Shown piece by piece: positions 57,956 through 64,000 of a stretch of DNA of 64,000 nucleotides. The stretch is from positions 1 through 64,000 of the forward strand of contig NZ_JBJXCT010000004.1 in the NCBI RefSeq assembly GCF_046159715.1, in the 5' to 3' direction. The first letter of the stretch is position 1, and every line of letters starts with the position of its first letter. The DNA comes from Pampinifervens sp037481935. GTDB taxonomy: Bacteria > Aquificota > Aquificia > Aquificales > Aquificaceae. The translations under genes were made by a program, and so were the position numbers. The notes beneath the pieces were generated by a model that did no database searches, had not been told where the DNA came from, and was given only the letters and a program-made list of their open reading frames with translations.

Positions 57956-59128
57956 TTATTTCAGATATCTTATAATGCTCATATCCCTCTGGTCTGCCAC
58001 TATACGCATGAGGGCTTCGTAGGCAAGCCTGTAGCGCGTGTAGTCCATTATGCTCTGCGAAAGCTCTGCATCTTCAAGGTCAGACTTCTGTTTATTCAGG
58101 TTGTCTGTGAGGTTTTCCTGCACAGGCTGAAGGTTCTTTACCTGAGAGAGGACTGCACCCACCTGAGACCTTCTGAAGGCGACCCTATCAAAGGCTCTCT
58201 GTAGCAGCATAAGGTCGGAGTCATCCGGATAGAGTGCGGAGCTGAGCTTGTCTCCCACCCTTTTTACTGCCTGAAGCAAGTTAGGAGAGTAAAAGTCCGT
58301 TGCACCCACATCAAAGTCACCACCGCTGGTGTCAGAGACAAATGTTTCCTTACCTATATCCACAGGCATAAGCATAAGGGAGTAAGTCCCATCTGGGTTC
58401 TGGCTGACCTTCGCCTGAAGGGTGCTGGAGTAGTTGGAATTTATAAGGGTTACGAGGTCATTCAGTGTCTGGGTCGTGGTGTAGTTTACACTGATGGTGG
58501 TGGTTCCCACCGTTATATTCAAAGTGCCAGAGTTGCTGAAGTTTGTGCCAGGGCTTGAAAAGGTTGCCCTTGAGATTGCCACGTTGAGACCAAAGGTCTC
58601 TGCCCCGTTCAGAAGGGCATCAACCCTGTAGCTGTCTGAAAGCCACACCTTAAAACCCTCTGAAGAAGCTCTGTATTCAAGTGTGTTATCATCAAAGGGC
58701 TTCTGAGTAAGACTTGCACCTCCAAAGATGTAGTTTCCTCCCAGCTGGTCGTTTACTCTGTCAAGAAGAGACCTTAGGCTTGAGGAAAAGAGTTCTCCTA
58801 TTGCCAAGAGCTGGTCTGGCTGAAGCGTCTGATTCTTAGCCTGTATGGTCTTTGCATAAAGGAGTTTCAGACTGTCTTCTATCTTCCCCAGGTTAAAGTC
58901 TGAATAGCTCAGAGCTGTGTCCGCAAACAGCCTGTTCTTTGCATATTGAGAAAGCTGGGATATCTCTTTTTTAAGCTCAAGCACATTGTAGGTGGCTGAT
59001 GGCTCGTCGGATATACTCTGATACTTCCTGCCGGTGGCAATCTCAAGAGATTTTTCTGAAAGCTGTTTTCTTATCCTTGCATCCTGTTCCTGAAACAGGG
59101 AAAAGAGCAGGTTATCTGGCACCTTCAT
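57956..59128 (-). CDS. flgL: Flagellar hook-associated protein FlgL (HAP3)
   Basis: A 390-residue flagellin-like protein: KVPDNLLFSLFQEQDARIRKQLSEKSLEIATGRKYQSISDEPSATYNVLELKKEI (in parts) is the FlgL/flagellin N-terminal helix. The C terminus LSQSIMDYTRYRLAYEALMRIVADQRDMSII matches the D0 helix. It forms the junction between hook and filament and follows flgK by 11 bp. Confidence 0.9.
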   Translation of the reverse strand: MKVPDNLLFSLFQEQDARIRKQLSEKSLEIATGRKYQSISDEPSATYNVLELKKEISQLSQYAKNRLFADTALSYSDFNLGKIEDSLKLLYAKTIQAKNQTLQPDQLLAIGELFSSSLRSLLDRVNDQLGGNYIFGGASLTQKPFDDNTLEYRASSEGFKVWLSDSYRVDALLNGAETFGLNVAISRATFSSPGTNFSNSGTLNITVGTTTISVNYTTTQTLNDLVTLINSNYSSTLQAKVSQNPDGTYSLMLMPVDIGKETFVSDTSGGDFDVGATDFYSPNLLQAVKRVGDKLSSALYPDDSDLMLLQRAFDRVAFRRSQVGAVLSQVKNLQPVQENLTDNLNKQKSDLEDAELSQSIMDYTRYRLAYEALMRIVADQRDMSIIRYLK

Positions 59129-59139
59129 GGCCTCTCACC

Positions 59140-60711
59140 TCACACCATATTCAGCGTTGCCTGAAGCATCTCATCCATGGCGTTTATGGTTCTTGCAAGG
59201 GCTTCGTAGCTCCTCTGGAGCTTCATGAGTTCAATAAATTCATTGTCTATTGAAACCCCCTGCATCTCCTGAAGCCTTGCGTTCAGAGAGTCAAGGAGTG
59301 CCCTCTCTATCTCATGCTTTGTTTTGAGGTCATTCTGCCTTGAGGCAACTCTATCTACAAGCCCATTGTATAGAGCCTTTACACCTTCCCACCAGCTCCT
59401 TGAAAAGTCCATAAACTCGTCAGCCTTTTCGTAATCAAGGTTCTGCACGTATGTGTTTATGTTGGGGTTCAGAGCCATGTCCCCTATTCCCGTTCCTGTA
59501 AAGAGGGGTTCAGACCTTTGAATAAGGTTGTTGCTCTCCTCTACAGTATAGCTGGGGTCGCTGGCTGTTATCTGCATGGTGTAGCTTCCGTCAGGGTTTG
59601 GAACAAGGCTTGCGGTAAAGTTGGGGCTGAGGGTTGGGTCTGTGTTTATGGCGTTTATGATGTCGTTGAGGCTGTCTGTGGAGTTGTAGCTTATAACCAC
59701 AGGGCCACCGGGAAAGTTAAAGGTTATGCTTCCTGAAAAGCCAAGGGGTGCAGTTGGGTCGCTTACATTTCTGAGCCAGAACCAGCTGTTCGTTCCCTGT
59801 GCGTTAAGGGGCAGTTTTACCTCGCTTATGAGCTTTTTGCCTATCCCCTCAAGCTGGTTTATGTAATCCAGAAGGTCTTTCTGAAAGTCCAGAAGCCCTC
59901 TGACTTTTCCTCCGCTTATGAGACCGCTTATGTCCACCTCTGAACCATCTTTTGACTTCCACATAACTCTTCTGCTTCCAGAGTCGTATTTCAGCTCCCA
60001 GCTGTATCTGTCCTCTACAAGCACAAAGCCCTGGCTTGTCTCCACCCTTACCCTGCCCATATTATCCTCCTGAACCTGTATGTTTATAAGCTCAGACAGT
60101 TCTCTGAGATATCTATCTCTCTCATCCAGAAGATTTTTGTAATCTCTTCCTCTTGCGTAAGTCTGGGCATAGCCCGTGAGTATTTCCTGATTTATCTGAG
60201 CAATCTTTTTTGTGAGTGTGTTTATCCTGCCTATGTATTGCCTCATGTCATAGTCCGTGCTGGCAAGGGTTCTGTCCATGTCCTTTCTTCTGTCCTTCAG
60301 GTATGAAATAAGGCTCTGGGCAGAGTTTAAGAGTTCACTTCTTGCTCCTTCGTTTGTGGGCTCTTTCATCAGGTTCTGGTAGGCGGTGAAAAAGCGGTTT
60401 ATGTATTCGCTACCCCCCAGCCCTTGAGTAAACTCCTGAAAGAGGTTTTCTATCTGAGAGTTTCCCTTTATGGCGGTGTCAAGGGAGGAGACCACCGAGA
60501 GCTTCTGATTTCTCAGAGACATGTAGTAAAAGTTCTGACTTCTGAGAATATCCTCCAGCCTTATACCCACGGGTGCAAGGCTCTTTATGACCGGGTCTTC
60601 CTGGGCGTAGTCGGGATTGTTGGCGTTCAGTATGTTTCTGTTTCTGATGTCTGCAGACTTTCTGAAAAGTTCAAGCCCCTGAGCCACTATGCCAAAGGTA
60701 GCACCAAACAT
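59140..60711 (-). CDS. flgK: Flagellar hook-associated protein FlgK (HAP1)
   Basis: A 523-residue protein with FlgK features: MFGATFGIVAQGLELFRKSADIRNRNILNANNPDYAQEDPVI (in parts) at the start, RSELLNSAQSLISYLKDRR, LLDERDRYLRELSELINIQV, and the C-terminal NEFIELMKLQRSYEALARTINAMDEML. The centre (about 300-400) is a beta domain. It is the first junction protein after the hook and is transcribed with flgL. Confidence 0.92.
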   Translation of the reverse strand: MFGATFGIVAQGLELFRKSADIRNRNILNANNPDYAQEDPVIKSLAPVGIRLEDILRSQNFYYMSLRNQKLSVVSSLDTAIKGNSQIENLFQEFTQGLGGSEYINRFFTAYQNLMKEPTNEGARSELLNSAQSLISYLKDRRKDMDRTLASTDYDMRQYIGRINTLTKKIAQINQEILTGYAQTYARGRDYKNLLDERDRYLRELSELINIQVQEDNMGRVRVETSQGFVLVEDRYSWELKYDSGSRRVMWKSKDGSEVDISGLISGGKVRGLLDFQKDLLDYINQLEGIGKKLISEVKLPLNAQGTNSWFWLRNVSDPTAPLGFSGSITFNFPGGPVVISYNSTDSLNDIINAINTDPTLSPNFTASLVPNPDGSYTMQITASDPSYTVEESNNLIQRSEPLFTGTGIGDMALNPNINTYVQNLDYEKADEFMDFSRSWWEGVKALYNGLVDRVASRQNDLKTKHEIERALLDSLNARLQEMQGVSIDNEFIELMKLQRSYEALARTINAMDEMLQATLNMV

Positions 60712-60747
60712 TTACACCTCCCTCTTCTTATTATCGTAAAGCACTGT

Positions 60748-61224
60748 CTAAAATTTAGCAATATCCTTCATAATGTCCTCGTAGCCATAGGGACACATTT
60801 CTGGCAGGTTGAAGTCTTCTGGGTTGAACTTGTTTCTGATAAGCCATGCCTTTAGCCTCTTTAAAGCGTAACCCCATGCGGGCTGTAAAAGCCCCGGAAG
60901 TTTACTCCTGAGGCTCGGGTTATCCTCAAGTATTCTTGATATTTCAACAAGCTGGTTTAATATGCTTTTATTCCATCCAGACCCGGCTGTTTCGTTCCCG
61001 GCAAGTTTCTTGAAGTTTTCTATCTTATACCTGTGCTCCATATAAACTCCAAGCCTTTCCTTAAGCTCATCCTCATACTTTCTCGCCATATACTCAACCT
61101 CTTCAAGAAGGTTCTCCCAGTCTACGAGGTCGTATTCCCCTTTCCTCAGAAGCTCAAGGTTTTCATGCACCCATCTGTAAAAATCCTTCTCGTAGAGCTC
61201 TCTAATCTCTTCTGTCTTCAGCAT
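60748..61224 (-). CDS. DUF29 family protein
   Basis: A 158-residue helical protein with the DUF29 layout: YEKDFYRWVHENLELLRKGEYDLVDWENLLEEVEYM (in parts), then HRYKIENFK, a GSGWNKSI motif equivalent to the SWxxSI of the family, and a PSLRSKL segment. DUF29 proteins are small, of unknown function, and often found in many copies in cyanobacteria and thermophiles. It lies 36 bp upstream of flgK. Confidence 0.82.
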   Translation of the reverse strand: MLKTEEIRELYEKDFYRWVHENLELLRKGEYDLVDWENLLEEVEYMARKYEDELKERLGVYMEHRYKIENFKKLAGNETAGSGWNKSILNQLVEISRILEDNPSLRSKLPGLLQPAWGYALKRLKAWLIRNKFNPEDFNLPEMCPYGYEDIMKDIAKF

Positions 61225-61242
61225 GGTTTTTTAAAATATAGG

Positions 61243-62034
61243 TTAGCCCTTCCAGACATACACCCCCTCCCTTATTTTTATGGCTTCGTGCCTTCTTCCC
61301 GTGTCCTCAAGTATGGTCTCCTCTGAGGTCATATCTATTCTTAGCTTTTCTGCAAGCTCGAGGGCATCGGAGGGCACTTCCGCGTATCCATCAAATTCAA
61401 ACTCCTGCACAAACTCCTCAAGCAGAGCCCCAGAGACCTCCTCAAAAGAGAAAGACCTTCCCAGCTCCCTCTCCAGCCATCCTATGTTTTCCCAGAGACT
61501 CCCTCTGACCTCTTCTCTGAGAGCCTCATGGGGAAGCAAAAAAAGTTCTGCCATAAGGTCAGGGTCAAAGCTCATAAGAATGTTTCCCACAAACACAAAG
61601 AACTTTCCTATGTCTCCTGCCCCTTGCCCGCTTATCTTCCTCTGTGATGCCTTCACCAAAAGGTCATTTATAGGTCTGTATTCCACCTCAAGCCCGAGCC
61701 TATTATAAGCCCTTATGACGGGCTGAGAGAGCTTCTTATAGGCGTCCTCTACCCTGAAGGGGACCAGATTCTTTGGAAGTATAAGCTGGTAAAAAACCTG
61801 ACCTGGCGCAAGCAGGACTGCACCTCCCCCAATCTGCCTCCTTATGATTCCTATGCTGAGCTCCCTGCACCTTTTGAGGTCTATGAGCTCCTGAGCCCTG
61901 TCAAAGTAACCAAGACTCACATAAGTGTCTTCTGGCTCACAGAGGACAAGTCCTGTATAACCCAGCTCTGCCATCGCGTGGAAAAGGGTTGTGGAGAGCA
62001 TGCGCGAGAGTTTTCCGAGGGCATATACCTTCAT
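61243..62034 (-). CDS. Lipoate-protein ligase A family protein
   Basis: A 263-residue protein of the biotin/lipoate ligase fold: IIRRQIGGGAVLLAPGQVFYQLIL corresponds to the RR-x-S/T-GGG-A-V-x-H-D lipoyl-AMP motif with Gln-Ile replacing the usual x-Ser/Thr, and KASQRKISGQGAGDIGKFFVFVGNIL contains the catalytic Lys (KISGQ). It would attach lipoate to H protein, E2 subunits or, in sulfur-oxidising bacteria, lipoate-binding proteins of the sHdr pathway; which one cannot be decided here. -10 box TAAAAT ends 6 nt before the ATG. Confidence 0.85.
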   Translation of the reverse strand: MKVYALGKLSRMLSTTLFHAMAELGYTGLVLCEPEDTYVSLGYFDRAQELIDLKRCRELSIGIIRRQIGGGAVLLAPGQVFYQLILPKNLVPFRVEDAYKKLSQPVIRAYNRLGLEVEYRPINDLLVKASQRKISGQGAGDIGKFFVFVGNILMSFDPDLMAELFLLPHEALREEVRGSLWENIGWLERELGRSFSFEEVSGALLEEFVQEFEFDGYAEVPSDALELAEKLRIDMTSEETILEDTGRRHEAIKIREGVYVWKG

Positions 62035-62051
62035 GGTATAATTTTAACGCC
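62035..62051. promoter_or_regulatory. Minimal bidirectional promoter between lipoate ligase and atpC
   Basis: The 17 bp between the two ATGs contain TATAAT on plus (62037-62042, 9 nt before the atpC ATG) and TAAAAT on minus (62046-62041, 6 nt before the ligase ATG). The boxes share two base pairs. Confidence 0.65.
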
Positions 62052-62453
62052 ATGATAAAGGTGGAAATAGTAACGCCCCAGGGACTACATTTTTCAAGGG
62101 AGGTTCACTCTGTAAACATACCCACTGCAGAGGGTGAAATAGGTGTTCTTGAAAAGCATATGTATCTCATGACCATGCTCAAGCCCGGGCTTGTTTACTT
62201 TGACGGTAAGATGGAAAACGGTGTTGCGGTCACCTATGGCTTTGTGGATGTGACTCCAGAAAAGGTCATAATTCTTGCAGAGGAAGCTTACAACATGGGG
62301 GATATTGACCCGGGTAAAGAGAAGGAGCTCTTTGACCAGGCGATGAGAAAGCTGGCAACAGCCCAGACCATGGAGGAGATAGAAGAGTGGGAAAAGGTCA
62401 GGGAAAGGGCTAGAACACTGCTCGAACTCGTTGAGAGGTTTGGAAGAGTTTAA
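62052..62453 (+). CDS. atpC: ATP synthase F1 epsilon subunit
   Basis: 133 residues from ATG 62052: IKVEIVTPQGLHFSREVHSVNIPTAEGEIGVLEKHMYLMTMLKPGLVYF (in parts), the beta-sandwich of epsilon, followed by a two-helix C-terminal domain. The usual H-x-P-L/M loop is HMYLM. It is separated from the rest of the atp genes, none of which are in this window. It overlaps the methyltransferase gene by 23 bp. Confidence 0.92.
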   Translation: MIKVEIVTPQGLHFSREVHSVNIPTAEGEIGVLEKHMYLMTMLKPGLVYFDGKMENGVAVTYGFVDVTPEKVIILAEEAYNMGDIDPGKEKELFDQAMRKLATAQTMEEIEEWEKVRERARTLLELVERFGRV

Positions 62454-63144
62454 GGAGTTTGTTTTTTTCAGGGGGAAGGTAAGGTTCAGACAACCAAAAG
62501 CCCACAGGCTCTCCATAGTGGAAGTTCTTTTTGTGGCAAACCTCAGGGGCATAAAGAAAAACTCAAGAGTTCTTGACCTTGGTGCAGGCTTTGGCGCTCT
62601 TTCCATACTTACAGCTCTCAGATATGGTTGTGAGGTCTGGGCTATGGAGAGAGACCATTTAATGCTTGAACTTCTGAAAGAAAATGTAATACTCAACAAA
62701 CTGGAAGAGAAAATTCATATTCTTGAGCTTGACCTCAGAAAGGCAAGGGATTTTTTAGGGGCACAGAGTTTTAACGTGGTAGTTGCCAATCCACCCTTCT
62801 ATAGGGGACAATCAACCTACAATCAGTATCATCATGAGACAGATACAAGTCTTGAAGATTTTATAAAAACTGCAGGCTTTCTGCTTAAAGATGGAGGACA
62901 TTTTAACCTTCTAATAGCTTCAGGTCGTCTGGTAGATGCTATTATACACATGAAAAACAACAGAATAGAAGCAGCACACCTTAGATTTTTTTATCCAAAA
63001 CTGCATAAAAACTCAAAAATAGTGCGCATACATGGTTTAAAAAATCTAAGACCATACCCGGTTATTGAAAAACCTCTGATAATTAACGAGGATGACGGTG
63101 GATATACGCAAGAGGTAATGAACCTTCTTGAGTGTTTTATATGA
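62431..63144 (+). CDS. TrmN6/YfiC-like adenine-N6 methyltransferase
   Basis: About 237 residues from TTG 62431 (start uncertain; TTG 62440 is possible). It is a class I SAM-dependent methyltransferase: RVLDLGAGFGALSILTALRYG (SAM motif I, in parts), AMERD, and the catalytic NPPF in VVVANPPFYRG, typical of the tRNA m6A37 (TrmN6/YfiC) group. The N-terminal FRGKVRFRQPKAHRLSIVEVLF is the YfiC segment. PrmC/HemK is excluded by this segment. No ATG is available near the start. Confidence 0.82.
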   Translation: MRGLEEFKEFVFFRGKVRFRQPKAHRLSIVEVLFVANLRGIKKNSRVLDLGAGFGALSILTALRYGCEVWAMERDHLMLELLKENVILNKLEEKIHILELDLRKARDFLGAQSFNVVVANPPFYRGQSTYNQYHHETDTSLEDFIKTAGFLLKDGGHFNLLIASGRLVDAIIHMKNNRIEAAHLRFFYPKLHKNSKIVRIHGLKNLRPYPVIEKPLIINEDDGGYTQEVMNLLECFI

Positions 63145-63167
63145 TATAATTGATAAGATTTAGGAGG
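63145..63167 (+). promoter_or_regulatory. -10 box and ribosome-binding site of the DUF507 gene
   Basis: TATAAT at 63145-63150 and AGGAGG at 63162-63167 precede ATG 63174. Confidence 0.6.
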
Positions 63168-63173
63168 CGGTGT

Positions 63174-63725
63174 ATGAGGCTACCCGAGAAGCTTGTGGAG
63201 AGAATAGCAGACAGGATTTTAAAGGAACTTTATGAAAATGAAAGAATAATAGAGCCGGAGGACCCTTATGCCTTTAAGAAAAAGATAGTTGCCATATTCA
63301 GGGAAGCAGAGGAGCAGGAGAGACTGCTTGATGAAAAAACGAAGGAGATACTCAAAGAAAAGCTTGAGCTTCTTGAAGAAACCAGTCTTGATTACAGAAC
63401 AGCATACAAAACAGTCAGGAGCAAGCTGGCAGAGGAGATGAACATACACACAAGTAGAAGGGAGAGGATGAACCAGATAGCCCACAGGATAAGGGATATG
63501 ATAATGGAAGACCCTGAAGTGGAGATATACGAGGAGCCCGGTATCATAAGAAACAGGATAAGGGAAATACTCATGGAGGCAGTAAAGGAAGAAGAAGAGA
63601 TAGACAGAGAGGTGAGAGAAAGGATAAGGTCCTACTCAAAGAGAATCGTGGAAGGCACTCCAGAGTGGAATCACCTCTACAAAAGGATATACGAAGATGC
63701 CCTGAAGAGAAGGGGGCTTCTCTAA
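63174..63725 (+). CDS. DUF507 family protein, internally duplicated
   Basis: 183 residues from ATG 63174 with AGGAGG 6 nt upstream. The protein is almost all helical and very rich in Glu, Arg and Lys. The first half (LVERIADRILKELYENERI ... RLLDEKTKEILKEKLE) and the second (MNQIAHRIRDMIMEDPEVEI ... EIDREVRERIRSYSKRI) follow the same pattern, each the size of one DUF507 unit (about 90 residues). The function of the family is unknown. It ends 4 bp inside the convergent M23 gene. Confidence 0.8.
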   Translation: MRLPEKLVERIADRILKELYENERIIEPEDPYAFKKKIVAIFREAEEQERLLDEKTKEILKEKLELLEETSLDYRTAYKTVRSKLAEEMNIHTSRRERMNQIAHRIRDMIMEDPEVEIYEEPGIIRNRIREILMEAVKEEEEIDREVRERIRSYSKRIVEGTPEWNHLYKRIYEDALKRRGLL

Positions 63726-64000
63726 GGCAGATAGGCTATGGGGTTCTGCCTCACTCCGTATTTCAGAACCTCATAGTGGAGATGTGGACCAAAGGCTCTT
63801 CCGGTGGTTCCCACACTTCCTATTATCTGACCCTTTACAACCCTGTCTGAGTAGGAAACCTTGATGTCTGATAAATGAGCATATATGGTGGCAAAGCCAT
63901 AACCATGATAGATTATTACAGTCTTTCCGTAGCCTCTTATCCATCCTGCATATATGACTCTGCCTTCTGCCGCTGAAACCACTGGGGTCCCATAGGGTGC
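63722..64000 (-). CDS. M23 (LytM-type) peptidase, C-terminal part, cut by window end
   Basis: The frame is open at base 64000, so only the last 92 residues are seen. PVVSAAEGRVIYAGWIRGYGKTVIIYHGYG, ATIYAHLSDI and the GRAFGPHLHYEVL motif (zinc-site H-L-H) are the M23 endopeptidase domain, which cuts peptidoglycan cross-bridges or regulates amidases. The first zinc ligands (H-x3-D) lie outside the window. Confidence 0.9.
   Translation of the reverse strand, partial: APYGTPVVSAAEGRVIYAGWIRGYGKTVIIYHGYGFATIYAHLSDIKVSYSDRVVKGQIIGSVGTTGRAFGPHLHYEVLKYGVRQNPIAYLP

Overview
The window looks like chromosomal DNA of a thermophilic, chemolithotrophic Gram-negative bacterium of the Aquificales (Hydrogenobacter / Thermocrinis / Aquifex type). 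The inference rests on protein style (Lys/Glu-rich, arginine mostly AGG/AGA), a two-domain protein disulfide oxidoreductase, a diheme-type cytochrome, two flavocytochrome-c-sulfide-dehydrogenase-like flavoproteins with a Rieske protein, scattered biosynthetic genes in mixed operons, an outer membrane (BamA, LpxA, LptF/G-like, MlaD) and flagella. Gene density is very high: no gap between genes exceeds about 200 bp and many genes overlap by 4-40 bp. I see no prophage, insertion sequence, rRNA or CRISPR array.

Layout. 1-3.7 kb: end of a Uma2-type nuclease gene, then a universal stress protein / TPR / LptF-G-like operon. 3.75-5.7 kb: a small secreted Gln/Lys/Glu-repeat protein, then DUF3108, TPR and disulfide oxidoreductase genes on the minus strand. 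5.76-9.4 kb: a short-chain dehydrogenase gene broken by an amber codon and a membrane-sensor GGDEF-EAL gene split by a frameshift. 9.4-12.5 kb: DUF1461 membrane protein, cytochrome c, tRNA-Pro and mtaD. 12.5-18.6 kb: a plus-strand series (zinc-ribbon coiled coil, rodA, hemW, M48 protease, argJ, TlpA-like, rpmI). 18.6-22 kb: a Tat-exported sulfur/electron-transfer group (two FCSD-type flavoproteins and a Rieske protein). 22.2-26 kb: ilvB, ilvN, pepA. 26-27.9 kb: a decayed nuclease-helicase (DUF2075) gene with an amber codon and a frameshift at a slippery heptamer. 27.9-36 kb: FAD oxidoreductase, diguanylate cyclase, pdxA, purS-purQ, MlaD-type protein, aminopeptidase, Crp/Fnr regulator, tRNA-Lys. 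36-40.5 kb: molybdopterin-oxidoreductase-like / cinA / lpxA / glmU operon on the minus strand. 40.6-42.9 kb: AbrB-like regulator with flgD and flgE. 43-48.8 kb: ccsA-like, aroK, dsbC-like, a large Cys-clamped secreted protein, and bioF. 48.8-57.8 kb: acpS, then dnaK, L,D-transpeptidase (frameshifted), DUF882, thpR, purM, bamA, thiD. 57.9-64 kb: flgK-flgL, DUF29, lipoate ligase, atpC, a methyltransferase, a duplicated DUF507 protein and an M23 peptidase cut by the window end.

The most notable signals are: (1) at least five divergent gene pairs whose start codons are only 15-25 bp apart, each with two near-consensus -10 boxes, usually overlapping, that end 6-9 nt before each start codon, implying minimal bidirectional promoters giving leaderless mRNAs; (2) a secreted 868-residue protein with six regularly placed short Cys-x8/9-Cys clamps, encoded directly downstream of a DsbC-like disulfide isomerase; (3) four genes broken by single nonsense or frame changes, one at a perfect A AAA AAC slippery site; (4) a G-quadruplex-capable tract filling the gap between two convergent genes; (5) the double flavoprotein plus Rieske Tat module with operator-like palindromes.

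All assignments come from reading the sequence; no database search was possible.
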